Below, piece by piece: positions 42,774 to 55,233 of a DNA stretch of 64,000 nt (the first letter of the stretch is position 1; each line of letters opens with the position of its first letter). The notes beneath the pieces were generated by a model. It was not told the DNA's origin. It saw only the letters and a list, made by a program, of their open reading frames with translations, and searched no databases. The stretch is taken from assembly GCF_002113375.1 (NCBI RefSeq), contig NZ_NEHO01000020.1, positions 1 to 64,000 on the forward strand, in the 5' to 3' direction. The translations under genes and the position numbers were made by a program. Source of the DNA: Pseudomonas sp. R37(2017) (GTDB lineage: Bacteria > Pseudomonadota > Gammaproteobacteria > Pseudomonadales > Pseudomonadaceae).

Positions 42774-43178
42774 ATGGTTGAAAATAGCGAACTACGCAAA
42801 GCCGGCCTCAAAGTGACCCTGCCACGGGTCAAAATTCTACAAATGCTCGATTCCGCCGAGCAGCGCCACATGAGTGCCGAGGATGTCTACAAGGCCCTTA
42901 TGGAGGCTGGTGAGGACGTCGGTCTGGCCACGGTATACCGTGTTCTGACCCAGTTCGAGGCAGCTGGCCTTGTGGTGCGGCACAACTTCGACGGAGGCCA
43001 TGCGGTCTTCGAGCTGGACGACGGAAAGCATCACGACCATATGGTCAACGTCGAAACCAGCGAAGTGATCGAATTCTTCGACGAAGAAATCGAGCGGCTT
43101 CAGAAAGCAATCGTCGACAAGTATGGCTTCGAGATGGTTGATCACAATCTGGTGCTGTACGTGCGCAAGAAAAAGTAA
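42774..43178 (+). CDS. fur: Ferric uptake regulator Fur
   Basis: 134 residues. The DNA-binding half (KAGLKVTLPRVKILQML, GLATVYRVLTQFEAAG) and the metal-binding half (HHDHM, FFDEEIERLQ) are both present; Fe2+-loaded Fur represses iron-uptake genes. This sequence has no cysteine at all, so it lacks the CxxC structural zinc site of E. coli Fur. It ends ahead of a strong hairpin. Confidence 0.97.
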   Translation: MVENSELRKAGLKVTLPRVKILQMLDSAEQRHMSAEDVYKALMEAGEDVGLATVYRVLTQFEAAGLVVRHNFDGGHAVFELDDGKHHDHMVNVETSEVIEFFDEEIERLQKAIVDKYGFEMVDHNLVLYVRKKK

Positions 43179-43211
43179 GCATGTCGCGCGAACATCGATT
43201 CGCGAAACGAA

Positions 43212-43243
43212 CGAAGGCGACCCCAGGGTCGCCTTCGTGCTTT
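43212..43243 (+). terminator. Terminator after fur
   Basis: CGAAGGCGACC and GGTCGCCTTCG form an 11-bp perfect stem with a CCAG loop, followed by TGCTTTCT, between the convergent fur and recN genes. Confidence 0.8.
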
Positions 43244-43258
43244 CTGCTCTCTATTTAT

Positions 43259-44932
43259 TCAAGCTTTTGCGGCAACCACCATTTTTTTCGCGTGAGCCAG
43301 GGACTCCTTGGTGAGGTCGATGCCTCCCAGCATTCGTGCGACTTCTTCGACGCGGTCGTTTTTGCTCAGTTTGGAAACAGCCGTGCGGGTGGCATCTTCG
43401 CCGCGCACTTTATGCACAAATAGATGTTGATGACCCTGCGCTGCCACTTGTGGCAAGTGGGTCACGGTCAGCACCTGCCCGCGCTCGCCGAGCCTGCGCA
43501 GCAACTGGCCGACGATTTCTGCAGTCGGGCCGCCGATGCCGACGTCGACTTCGTCGAAAACCAGGGTCGGTACGCGGGAGGTCTGTGCGGTGATTACCTG
43601 GATCGCCAGGCTGATTCGCGACAGTTCGCCGCCAGACGCCACTTTTGCCAGGGCCTTCAACGGTTGGCCAGGGTTGGCGCTGACCAGCAGCTCCACCTGC
43701 TCCAGGCCATTTGGCAGCAGTTCGTCGCTGCTGTTCGGGCGCAGTTCAATGGTGAAGCGACCACCGGGCATGCCCAGGCGCTGGATCTCCTGCTCTACGG
43801 CGTTGGCCAGGCTGCTTGACGCTTGATGCCTCAGGTCGCTCAGCTCCCGGGCCTTTTCCTGATAGTGCCTGGCATAGGACGACAGCTCATCGCTCAGGCG
43901 CTCGATGGACTCGTCGTTGGCATTCAGGGTTTCGATTTCATCCAGCAGTTTCTGTTGCATCTCGGCAACTTCGGTCGGCTGGATGCGGTGCTTGCGGGCC
44001 ATCGTATAGATCGCATCGAGCCGTTCTTCGAGGTATTGAAGGCGCGCCGGATCGGCGTCGAAGTTGTCGAGAAAACGGTTCAACTCGCCCACGGCTTCTT
44101 CAACCTGGATCTGCGCGCTGGTCAGCAGGCTGCTGGCCTCGCCGAGAGCGCCGATCGAATTATTCACACTGGACAAGCGGTTTAGGCTTGCAGTGAGCGC
44201 GTTCAGCACGTTGCCGGAATCACTTTCGCTGCACTGTTCCACGACCTGTCGGCAGATGCCCAGCAGGGTTTCTGCGTTGGTCAGGTTCTTGTGCTCTTGC
44301 TCGAGCTGCTCCAGTTCGTTATCGCCGAGGCCGAGATTTTCCAACTCCTCGAGTTGGTAGCTGAGCAGTTGATGACGGGCGCGTTGCTCATCGCCGGAGT
44401 TGGAGAGTCGCTCCAGCTCCTGGCGGGTCTGGCGCCAGCGTTGGGCGGCCAGTTGAACCTGGCGGGCAAGGTCCGTCGCGCCGGCATATTCGTCGAGCAG
44501 GCGCCGGTGGGTATCGGTCTTGAGCAGGGATTGGTGTTCGTGCTGGCTGTGAATGTCGATCAGCAGTTCGCCCAGCGCCTTGAGGTCGCCGAGCGGGCAG
44601 GGCGTGCCGTTGATGTAGCCCCGCGAGCGTCCTTCCGATGTGATCACTCGGCGCAGAATGCACGGACCGTCGTTTTCGAGGTCGCGTTCGGCCAGCCAGG
44701 CGCTGGCTTCCGGAATGTCGGCTAGATCGAAGGTGGCCAGGATGTCGGCCTTGTCGGCGCCGGGGCGAACCACGCCGCTGTCGGCGCGGTCGCCCAGGGT
44801 CAGGCCCAGCGCGTCGAGCATGATCGACTTGCCCGCGCCGGTTTCCCCGGTGATCACGCTCATCCCGCGATCGAGTTCGAGATCGAGATGTTCAACGATG
44901 GCGTAGTTGTGTACGGACAGGTGCACCAGCAT
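43259..44932 (-). CDS. recN: DNA repair ATPase RecN
   Basis: 557 residues, an SMC-like protein for double-strand-break repair: an N-terminal Walker A (GETGAGKS), a central coiled coil with many Glu, Leu and Gln residues, and C-terminal signature and Walker B (SGGELSRISLAIQV and TLVFDEVDVGIGG). The gene stands alone, divergent from grpE. I did not see a clear LexA box in the reads upstream, although recN is normally SOS-regulated. Confidence 0.95.
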   Translation of the reverse strand: MLVHLSVHNYAIVEHLDLELDRGMSVITGETGAGKSIMLDALGLTLGDRADSGVVRPGADKADILATFDLADIPEASAWLAERDLENDGPCILRRVITSEGRSRGYINGTPCPLGDLKALGELLIDIHSQHEHQSLLKTDTHRRLLDEYAGATDLARQVQLAAQRWRQTRQELERLSNSGDEQRARHQLLSYQLEELENLGLGDNELEQLEQEHKNLTNAETLLGICRQVVEQCSESDSGNVLNALTASLNRLSSVNNSIGALGEASSLLTSAQIQVEEAVGELNRFLDNFDADPARLQYLEERLDAIYTMARKHRIQPTEVAEMQQKLLDEIETLNANDESIERLSDELSSYARHYQEKARELSDLRHQASSSLANAVEQEIQRLGMPGGRFTIELRPNSSDELLPNGLEQVELLVSANPGQPLKALAKVASGGELSRISLAIQVITAQTSRVPTLVFDEVDVGIGGPTAEIVGQLLRRLGERGQVLTVTHLPQVAAQGHQHLFVHKVRGEDATRTAVSKLSKNDRVEEVARMLGGIDLTKESLAHAKKMVVAAKA

Positions 44933-45091
44933 ATGGGCCGCTCCCAGGTGTTAAGTCTGGTTATTTATACAGTGTTTTGTTTCCGGCTGACAATGCCCCT
45001 CGTTAGCTCGATTCGCTCGGCCCGACGAAACCCTTATCGCGACCTGGAATGACAATGCAGTTGTTTTTTGTAGGGTTAATCGTCGGTGCCC

Positions 45092-45120
45092 CTTGAAGCC
45101 GGATTTTGCGGCCCCATATA
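45092..45120 (+). promoter_or_regulatory. Sigma-32 heat-shock promoter for grpE
   Basis: CTTGAAG at 45092-45098 and CCCCATATA at 45112-45120, with a 14-bp spacer, closely match the RpoH consensus (CTTGAAA and CCCCATnT). It lies 53 bp upstream of the grpE ATG and presumably drives grpE-dnaK-dnaJ on heat shock. Confidence 0.88.
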
Positions 45121-45172
45121 GCTGGGCAGAAGCGCGAGTCGAGCTCGCGGACGATATTGAAAGGAGAATTCT

Positions 45173-45739
45173 ATGGCTGACGAACAGACAGTGGATACGC
45201 AAAACCCAGACGCCAACCAGGCGCCCGAGGCTTCGGGTGAAGACCTGGCGGCTCGTGTACAAGTGCTCGAAGAGCAACTGGCAGGCGCTCAGGATCAGGC
45301 TTTGCGTGTAGCCGCCGATCTGCAGAACGTCCGCCGTCGCGCCGAGCAGGATGTAGAGAAGGCTCACAAGTTCGCGCTGGAAAAGTTCGCTGGCGACCTG
45401 CTGCCGATCGTCGACAGCCTGGAGCGCGGCCTGGAACTGTCCAGCCCGGACGACGAAAGCATTCGTCCGATGCGCGAAGGCATCGAGCTGACCCTGAAAA
45501 TGTTCCACGACACCCTCAAGCGTTACCAGCTTGAAGCGATCGATCCGCATGGCGAACCGTTCAATGCCGTTCACCATCAGGCAATGGCCATGCAGGAAAG
45601 CGCCGACGTCGAGCCGAACAGCGTTCTGAAGGTGTTCCAGAAGGGCTATCAGCTCAATGGTCGCCTGCTGCGTCCGGCGATGGTCGTGGTCAGCAAGGCG
45701 CCTGCGCCGGTTTCGCCTTCGATTGACGAGCAGGCTTGA
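45173..45739 (+). CDS. grpE: Nucleotide exchange factor GrpE
   Basis: 188 residues: an acidic disordered N-terminus, a long coiled coil (VLEEQLAGAQDQALRVAAD) and the beta-domain with VEPNSVLKVFQKGYQLNGRLLRPAMV. GrpE releases ADP from DnaK. AAGGAG precedes the ATG. It is the first gene of the heat-shock unit. Confidence 0.97.
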   Translation: MADEQTVDTQNPDANQAPEASGEDLAARVQVLEEQLAGAQDQALRVAADLQNVRRRAEQDVEKAHKFALEKFAGDLLPIVDSLERGLELSSPDDESIRPMREGIELTLKMFHDTLKRYQLEAIDPHGEPFNAVHHQAMAMQESADVEPNSVLKVFQKGYQLNGRLLRPAMVVVSKAPAPVSPSIDEQA

Positions 45740-45841
45740 AATCCGCTGCAAGGCCCCCATTTATAAGTCAAGCGTTTAAGTGCTACCGCAGTTAGCCACC
45801 ACTGCTGCGGCAACCAAATCCAAAGTTTCGGGAGAGTGAAC

Positions 45842-47758
45842 ATGGGCAAAATTATCGGTATCGACCTGGGGACTACCAACTCCTGCGTCTCCGTGCTGGA
45901 AAACGGCAAGGCAAAAGTTATTGAAAACGCTGAAGGCGCGCGCACCACGCCGTCGATCATCGCTTACGCCAACGATGGCGAAATTCTGGTTGGCCAGTCG
46001 GCCAAGCGTCAGGCTGTGACCAATCCGCACAACACCCTGTATGCGGTGAAGCGTCTGATCGGTCGTCGTTTCGACGAAGAAGTCGTGCAGAAAGACATTC
46101 AGATGGTCCCTTACAAGATCGTCAAGGCTGACAACAACGACGCCTGGGTTGAAGTAAACAGCCAGAAAATGGCACCGCCACAAATCTCGGCTGAAATCCT
46201 GAAGAAAATGAAGAAGACCGCCGAAGACTACCTCGGCGAGGCTGTGACTGAAGCGGTGATCACCGTTCCGGCCTACTTCAACGACAGCCAGCGTCAGGCC
46301 ACCAAAGACGCCGGCCGCATCGCCGGTCTGGACGTGAAGCGCATCATCAACGAGCCAACCGCAGCTGCTCTGGCTTACGGTATGGATAAGGCCAAGGGCG
46401 ATCACACCGTGATCGTCTACGACCTGGGCGGCGGTACTTTCGACGTGTCCGTGATCGAGATCGCTGAAGTCGACGGCGAGCACCAGTTCGAAGTACTGGC
46501 CACCAACGGTGACACGTTCCTGGGCGGTGAAGACTTTGACATTCGTCTGATCGACTACCTCGTCGACGAATTCAAGAAAGAAAGCGGCATGAACCTCAAG
46601 GGTGACCCGCTGGCCATGCAGCGCCTGAAAGAAGCTGCTGAAAAAGCCAAGATCGAACTGTCCTCGAGCCAGTCGACCGACGTGAACCTGCCGTACATCA
46701 CTGCAGATGCCACCGGTCCTAAGCACTTGAACGTGAAAATCTCCCGCGCCAAGCTCGAAGCGCTGGTGGAAGACCTGGTTCAGCGCACCATCGAACCTTG
46801 CCGCATCGCGATGAAAGATGCCGGTATCGACGTTGGCGCGATCAACGACGTGATCCTGGTGGGCGGTCAGACCCGTATGCCACTGGTTCAAAAGCTGGTA
46901 ACCGAGTTCTTCGGTAAAGAAGCTCGTAAAGACGTCAACCCGGACGAAGCGGTTGCCATGGGTGCTGCTATCCAGGGCGCGGTATTGGCCGGTGACGTGA
47001 AAGACGTTCTGCTGCTCGACGTCAGCCCGCTGACCCTGGGTATCGAAACCATGGGTGGCGTGATGACTGCGCTGATCGAGAAAAACACCACGATTCCTAC
47101 CAAGAAATCGCAAGTGTTCTCGACTGCCGACGACAACCAGGGCGCCGTGACCATTCACGTGCTGCAGGGCGAGCGTAAGCAAGCCGCACAGAACAAATCC
47201 CTGGGCAAGTTCGACCTGGCCGACATTCCACCGGCTCCACGTGGCGTGCCGCAGATCGAAGTGACCTTCGACATCGACGCCAACGGCATCCTGCACGTAG
47301 GTGCGAAGGACAAGGCTACCGGCAAGACTCAGTCGATCGTGATCAAAGCCAACTCCGGTCTGTCTGACGAAGAAATCGAGCGCATGGTGCGTGATGCCGA
47401 GGCGAACGCCGAGGAAGACCGCAAGTTCGAAGAGCTGGCTGCTGCCCGTAACCAGGGCGATGCTCTGGTTCACTCGACGCGCAAAATGGTTGCCGATGCT
47501 GGCGATAAAGTGACTGCCGAAGAGAAAACGGCAATCGAAGCTGCCGTAGTTGCCCTGGAAGCCGCTGTCAAAGGCGACGACAAGGCCGCTATCGACGCCA
47601 AGGTTGAAGAGCTGTCGAAAGTCTCCGCTCCAGTGGCGCAGAAGATGTATGCCGAACAGGCTCAGCCTGCTGAAGGCGCTGCCCCGCAAGGCGAATCGGC
47701 TGAGAAGGCTGACGACGTTGTCGATGCCGAGTTCGAAGAAGTCAAAGACCACAAGTAA
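45842..47758 (+). CDS. dnaK: Chaperone DnaK (Hsp70)
   Basis: 638 residues, standard length. The ATPase domain begins GKIIGIDLGTTNSCVSV, the phosphate-binding loop is IVYDLGGGTFDVSV, and the substrate-binding domain and a C-terminal acidic tail ending EEVKDHK follow. I use the ATG at 45842; the frame is open two codons further up. It is 102 bp after grpE. Confidence 0.98.
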   Translation: MGKIIGIDLGTTNSCVSVLENGKAKVIENAEGARTTPSIIAYANDGEILVGQSAKRQAVTNPHNTLYAVKRLIGRRFDEEVVQKDIQMVPYKIVKADNNDAWVEVNSQKMAPPQISAEILKKMKKTAEDYLGEAVTEAVITVPAYFNDSQRQATKDAGRIAGLDVKRIINEPTAAALAYGMDKAKGDHTVIVYDLGGGTFDVSVIEIAEVDGEHQFEVLATNGDTFLGGEDFDIRLIDYLVDEFKKESGMNLKGDPLAMQRLKEAAEKAKIELSSSQSTDVNLPYITADATGPKHLNVKISRAKLEALVEDLVQRTIEPCRIAMKDAGIDVGAINDVILVGGQTRMPLVQKLVTEFFGKEARKDVNPDEAVAMGAAIQGAVLAGDVKDVLLLDVSPLTLGIETMGGVMTALIEKNTTIPTKKSQVFSTADDNQGAVTIHVLQGERKQAAQNKSLGKFDLADIPPAPRGVPQIEVTFDIDANGILHVGAKDKATGKTQSIVIKANSGLSDEEIERMVRDAEANAEEDRKFEELAAARNQGDALVHSTRKMVADAGDKVTAEEKTAIEAAVVALEAAVKGDDKAAIDAKVEELSKVSAPVAQKMYAEQAQPAEGAAPQGESAEKADDVVDAEFEEVKDHK

Positions 47759-47812
47759 GTTGTTGGTCGGCCGGTTGACTGCCTTCAGGCGGTGACTGGT
47801 AGGATGTCGCCG

Positions 47813-47832
47813 CGCGGGAGCTTGCTCCCGCG
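47813..47832. repeat. REP-like hairpin between dnaK and dnaJ
   Basis: CGCGGGAGC-TT-GCTCCCGCG is a perfect 9-bp inverted repeat in the 295-bp dnaK-dnaJ spacer. There is no T tract, so it more likely limits 3' decay or forms a REP half-element than ends transcription. The rest of the spacer shows no recognised gene. Confidence 0.6.
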
Positions 47833-48053
47833 TTGGCGTATCTGGAATACGCGAATTTTTACAGCATGCGACAACGTTCGGATGTTGGTGGTATGGCCGG
47901 AAATGCTCCTGCTTTTCGTGCCGCAGGTACCGCAAGAATCAAAGACCAGGATCGTTGAATTGACGTGAGTTGGGTCCGGGCCTGTATTGGGGCTCAACGA
48001 GTTCGGCAGACTCAGGAGGGTTTTGTCGGACGTCCTCAAGAGTGCAAAGACTT

Positions 48054-49178
48054 ATGGCAAAGCGTGACTATTACGAAGTGTTGGGTGTTGAGCGCGGCTC
48101 AAGCGAAGCGGACCTGAAGAAGGCCTACCGTCGCCTGGCGATGAAGCACCACCCGGACCGTAATCCCGATGACAAGGCGTCGGAAGAGAAGTTCAAGGAG
48201 GCCAACGAGGCCTACGAAGTGCTGTCCGACTCCAGCAAGCGCGCGGCCTACGACCAGTACGGTCATGCCGGCGTCGATCCGAGCATGGGTGGTGGCGGCG
48301 CCGGTTTCGGCGGTCAGAACTTCTCCGACATCTTTGGCGATGTCTTCAGTGATTTCTTCGGTGGCGGTCGCGGTGGTTCCCGTGGCGGCGCTCAGCGCGG
48401 CAGCGATTTGCGCTACACCCTGGAACTGGACCTGGAAGAAGCGGTGCGCGGCACGACCGTGAATATCCGCGTTCCGACGCTGGTCAACTGCAAGCCTTGC
48501 GACGGCTCCGGTGCCAAGAAAGGCTCTGCGCCGGTAACTTGCCCGACTTGCGGCGGTATCGGTCAGGTGCGCATGCAGCAGGGTTTCTTCTCGGTGCAGC
48601 AGACCTGCCCGCGCTGCCATGGCCAGGGCAAGATCATTTCCGATCCGTGCGATTCCTGCCACGGCGAAGGTCGTGTCGAAGAGTACAAGACCCTGTCGGT
48701 GAAAGTGCCGGCCGGTGTCGATACCGGTGATCGCATTCGCCTGTCCGGCGAAGGCGAGGCAGGTGCCCAGGGTGGCCCGACTGGCGACCTGTACGTGGTG
48801 ATCAACGTGCGCGAGCACGCGATTTTCCAGCGTGATGGCAAGCATCTGTTCTGCGAAGTGCCGATCAGCTTCGTCGATGCGGCGCTGGGTGGCGAGCTGG
48901 AGATTCCGACCCTTGATGGTCGGGTCAAGCTGAAGATCCCTGAGGGGACCCAGACCGGCAAGCAGTTCCGCGTTCGTGGCAAAGGCGTTGCACCGGTGCG
49001 TGGTGGTGGCGCGGGTGATCTGATGTGCCGTGTGGCGGTCGAGACTCCGGTCAATCTGAGTCGCCGTCAGCGCGAAATGCTTGAGGAGTTCCGTAACTCC
49101 CTGGCGGACGACAACAGTCATTCGCCGAAAACCACGGGTTGGTTCGAAGGCGTGAAGCGCTTCTTCGGCGATTTGTAA
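48054..49178 (+). CDS. dnaJ: Co-chaperone DnaJ (Hsp40)
   Basis: 374 residues: J domain with HPD (KHHPDRNPDD), a Gly/Phe-rich region with GGGGAGFGGQNF-like composition, and four zinc repeats (CKPCDGSG, CPTCGGIG, CPRCHGQG, CDSCHGEG) before the C-terminal substrate domains. It stimulates DnaK ATPase. The ribosome-binding site is weak. dapB follows after 10 bp. Confidence 0.97.
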   Translation: MAKRDYYEVLGVERGSSEADLKKAYRRLAMKHHPDRNPDDKASEEKFKEANEAYEVLSDSSKRAAYDQYGHAGVDPSMGGGGAGFGGQNFSDIFGDVFSDFFGGGRGGSRGGAQRGSDLRYTLELDLEEAVRGTTVNIRVPTLVNCKPCDGSGAKKGSAPVTCPTCGGIGQVRMQQGFFSVQQTCPRCHGQGKIISDPCDSCHGEGRVEEYKTLSVKVPAGVDTGDRIRLSGEGEAGAQGGPTGDLYVVINVREHAIFQRDGKHLFCEVPISFVDAALGGELEIPTLDGRVKLKIPEGTQTGKQFRVRGKGVAPVRGGGAGDLMCRVAVETPVNLSRRQREMLEEFRNSLADDNSHSPKTTGWFEGVKRFFGDL

Positions 49179-49188
49179 GGAGACAGGC

Positions 49189-49992
49189 ATGCGACGTATT
49201 GCAGTGATGGGCGCCGCCGGGCGCATGGGCAAGACCCTGATTGAAGCGGTGCAGCAAACCCCGGGTGCCGGCTTGACGGCAGCGGTGGATCGTCCTGACA
49301 GCACGCTGGTTGGCGCGGATGCCGGTGAACTGGCTGCGCTGGGTCGTATCGGCGTACCGCTGTCCGGCGATCTGGATCGGGTGGTTGACGAGTTCGACGT
49401 GCTGATCGACTTCACGCACCCGACGGTGACCCTGAAGAACCTGGCGTTCTGCCGTAAGCACGGCAAGGCGATGATCATTGGTACCACCGGTTTCAGCGTT
49501 GAAGAAAAGCAGCTGCTGGCGGAAGCGGGCAAGGATATTCCGATTGTCTTTGCGGCCAATTTCAGCGTCGGCGTCAACCTGTGCCTGAAGTTGCTCGACA
49601 CGGCAGCTCGCGTATTGGGCGACGATGTCGATATCGAAATCACCGAAGCTCACCATCGGCATAAAGTCGATGCGCCGTCCGGCACCGCCGTGCGCATGGG
49701 TGAGGTGATCGCTGATGCGCTGGGTCGTGATCTGAAGAAGGTGGCAGTGTATGGCCGTGAGGGGCAGACCGGTGCTCGTGATCGTGAAACCATCGGTTTC
49801 GCCACGGTGCGTGCAGGCGACATCGTTGGTGATCACACCGTGCTGTTCGCCGCTGACGGCGAGCGTGTCGAGATCACTCACAAAGCGTCCAGCCGCATGA
49901 CCTTCGCCAAGGGCGCGGTGCGTGCCGCGTTGTGGCTGGATGGGCGCGAGCCTGGCCTTTACGACATGCAAGACGTGCTCGATCTGCGTTAA
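49189..49992 (+). CDS. dapB: 4-hydroxy-tetrahydrodipicolinate reductase
   Basis: 267 residues. The NAD(P)-binding start RRIAVMGAAGRMGKTL and the catalytic block EAHHRHKVDAPSGTA are present. It makes tetrahydrodipicolinate for lysine and peptidoglycan diaminopimelate. It lies 10 bp after dnaJ, with AAGGAGA in front of its ATG, the usual pseudomonad arrangement. Confidence 0.97.
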   Translation: MRRIAVMGAAGRMGKTLIEAVQQTPGAGLTAAVDRPDSTLVGADAGELAALGRIGVPLSGDLDRVVDEFDVLIDFTHPTVTLKNLAFCRKHGKAMIIGTTGFSVEEKQLLAEAGKDIPIVFAANFSVGVNLCLKLLDTAARVLGDDVDIEITEAHHRHKVDAPSGTAVRMGEVIADALGRDLKKVAVYGREGQTGARDRETIGFATVRAGDIVGDHTVLFAADGERVEITHKASSRMTFAKGAVRAALWLDGREPGLYDMQDVLDLR

Positions 49993-50132
49993 GATGCACC
50001 CGAAATCGGGCTCGCGCACAGCGTTGGAGCCCGGTTTTGTTCCGCCAGGCGACGTCCTGTCGCATTCTCCAGCCTTTAAGGCTCATTGGCGGTAGACCAA
50101 AAAGCCCTTTTTCTGTAAGCTACAGCTTTAGT

Positions 50133-50255
50133 GTGTCCACTAAAAGCGCGCAGAATAATTCAGTGAACAAGCGGGGTGACGTGTCCATACGTCACTCCGC
50201 TTTTTTACAACCTGCGATCGCCCTTTCAGGCTTTATTTACGGGAGGTCTTCTTGA
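50133..50255 (+). CDS. Possible 40-codon leader peptide of carA
   Basis: A frame from GTG at 50133 (VSTKSAQNNSVNKRGD...) passes through the attenuator hairpin and stops at TGA 50253-50255, which overlaps the carA TTG. The geometry suggests a leader whose translation could control the hairpin, and P. aeruginosa carAB is known to have pyrimidine-responsive attenuation. No clear ribosome-binding site precedes the GTG, so translation is unproven. Confidence 0.3.
   Translation: MSTKSAQNNSVNKRGDVSIRHSAFLQPAIALSGFIYGRSS
50169..50206 (+). terminator. Attenuator-like terminator in the carA leader
   Basis: A 14-bp stem (AAGCGGGGTGACGT with ACGTCACTCCGCTT, one G-U pair, loop GTCCAT) ends in six T, 45 bp before the carA start. 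It lies 177 bp after dapB, so it either ends the dapB transcript or acts as the regulated attenuator of carAB. Confidence 0.85.
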
Positions 50256-51388
50256 CTAAGCCAGCCATACTCGCCCTTGCTGATGGCAGCATTTTTCGCG
50301 GCGAAGCCATTGGAGCCGACGGTCAGACCGTTGGTGAGGTGGTGTTCAACACCGCAATGACCGGCTATCAGGAAATCCTTACCGATCCTTCCTACGCCCA
50401 ACAGATCGTTACCCTGACTTACCCGCACATCGGCAACACCGGCACCACGCCGGAAGACGCCGAGTCGAACCGCGTCTGGTCCGCTGGCCTGGTCATCCGT
50501 GACCTGCCACTGGTTGCGAGCAACTGGCGTAACACGATGTCTCTGTCCGACTACCTGAAGGCCAACAACGTTGTGGCCATCGCCGGTATCGACACCCGCC
50601 GCCTGACGCGCATCCTGCGTGAAAAAGGCGCGCAGAACGGCTGCATCATGGCCGGTGACAACATTTCCGAAGAAGCTGCCATCGCCGCCGCCCAGGGCTT
50701 CCCTGGCCTCAAAGGCATGGACTTGGCAAAAGTCGTCAGCACCAAAGAAAGCTACGAGTGGCGCTCGACTGTCTGGGATCTGAAAACCGACAGCCACGCG
50801 ACCCTTGAAGCCTCCGAGCTGCCGTACAACGTCGTGGCCTACGACTACGGCGTCAAGGTGAATATCCTGCGCATGCTGGTCGAGCGCGGTTGCCGCGTGA
50901 CCGTGGTGCCTGCTCAAACGCCTGCTGCCGATGTGTTGGCGATGAATCCTGACGGCGTGTTCCTGTCCAACGGCCCTGGCGATCCGGAGCCTTGCGACTA
51001 CGCGATCCAGGCAATCAAGGACGTACTGGAAACCGAAATTCCGGTCTTCGGTATCTGCCTCGGTCACCAACTGCTGGCCCTGGCCTCCGGCGCCAAGACC
51101 CTGAAGATGGGCCATGGTCACCACGGTGCCAACCACCCTGTCCAGGATCTGGACAGCGGTGTGGTGATGATCACCAGCCAGAACCACGGTTTTGCCGTAG
51201 ACGAAGCGACCCTGCCAGCCAACGTCCGCGCGATTCACAAGTCGCTGTTCGACGGCACCCTGCAAGGTATCGAGCGTACCGACAAGAGCGCCTTCAGCTT
51301 CCAGGGTCACCCGGAAGCCAGCCCTGGCCCGAACGACGTAGCGCCACTGTTCGATCGCTTCATCAACGAGATGGCCAAGCGACGCTGA
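50252..51388 (+). CDS. carA: Carbamoyl-phosphate synthase small subunit
   Basis: 378 residues. The glutaminase domain has the catalytic Cys in FGICLGHQLL and the His/Glu pair in FQGHPEASPG. It supplies ammonia to CarB for arginine and pyrimidine synthesis. The start is TTG at 50252 with GGGAGG 5 nt upstream, giving TKPAILALADGS. Confidence 0.97.
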   Translation: MTKPAILALADGSIFRGEAIGADGQTVGEVVFNTAMTGYQEILTDPSYAQQIVTLTYPHIGNTGTTPEDAESNRVWSAGLVIRDLPLVASNWRNTMSLSDYLKANNVVAIAGIDTRRLTRILREKGAQNGCIMAGDNISEEAAIAAAQGFPGLKGMDLAKVVSTKESYEWRSTVWDLKTDSHATLEASELPYNVVAYDYGVKVNILRMLVERGCRVTVVPAQTPAADVLAMNPDGVFLSNGPGDPEPCDYAIQAIKDVLETEIPVFGICLGHQLLALASGAKTLKMGHGHHGANHPVQDLDSGVVMITSQNHGFAVDEATLPANVRAIHKSLFDGTLQGIERTDKSAFSFQGHPEASPGPNDVAPLFDRFINEMAKRR

Positions 51389-51504
51389 TCGCTCGCCCTG
51401 ATGTAGCAAATCCTGAGGGTGGCCCCGGCAAAGGCGGCCCCCTCAAGACTTCAAGATTGATCAAGACGGCTTGCCGACTGACCTGCGGATTTGAGTGACA
51501 ACCC

Positions 51505-54722
<3,218 letters not shown>

Positions 54723-54726
<4 letters not shown>

Positions 54727-55205
54727 GCATAACCAAGTACCCAATGACCGTTCAGGGCGCTCGCGCCCTGGAAGAAGAGTTGACGTACCTCAGCAAGGTC
54801 GAGCGTCCACGCTTGAGCCAGGCTATCGGCGAGGCGCGAGAGCTGGGTGACCTCAAGGAAAACGCTGAATACCATGCCGCTCGCGAAGAGCAGGGCATGG
54901 TCGAAGCGCGGATCCGTGATATCGAAGGCCGCATGCAGAACGCTGTGGTTATCGATGTCACGACCATTCCTCACTCCGGCAAGGTGATCTTCGGCACAAC
55001 CGTCGAAATCGCCAACGTCGAAACGGATGAAAGCGTGACTTACCAGATCGTTGGTGAGGACGAAGCGGACATCAAACTCGGCAAAATCTCCGTCGGCTCG
55101 CCAATCGCCCGCGCCTTGATTGCCAAGGAAGAGGGTGATGTGGTTGCGGTGAAAACGCCAAGTGGCGTGATCGAGTACGAGATTGTCGAAGTTCGCCACA
55201 TCTGA
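54723..55205 (+). CDS. greA: Transcription elongation factor GreA
   Basis: 160 residues. The N-terminal coiled coil that enters the RNA polymerase channel carries the acidic tip (GDLKENAEYHAAREEQ), followed by the FKBP-like C-terminal domain (SVGSPIARALIAKEEGD). It restarts backtracked polymerase by stimulating transcript cleavage. Its ATG overlaps the carB stop. Confidence 0.97.
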
Positions 55206-55211
55206 AGGCCA

Positions 55212-55232
55212 GCGCCCGCTTCGTGCGGGCGC
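55212..55232 (+). terminator. GC-rich hairpin after greA
   Basis: GCGCCCGC and GCGGGCGC enclose a TTCGT loop immediately after the greA stop and directly before the next ATG. No T tract follows, so it may lower rather than stop expression of the downstream gene. Confidence 0.45.
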
Positions 55233-55233
55233 C

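Noticed and set aside
47813..47832. Considered as a terminator separating dnaK from dnaJ
   Set aside because: A perfect stem but no T tract, so it is recorded as a REP-like hairpin instead.
45776..47935. 719-codon open frame on the minus strand
   Set aside because: Antisense shadow of dnaK, with low-complexity composition and no ribosome-binding site.
48099..49643. 514-codon open frame on the minus strand
   Set aside because: Antisense shadow of dnaJ and dapB.
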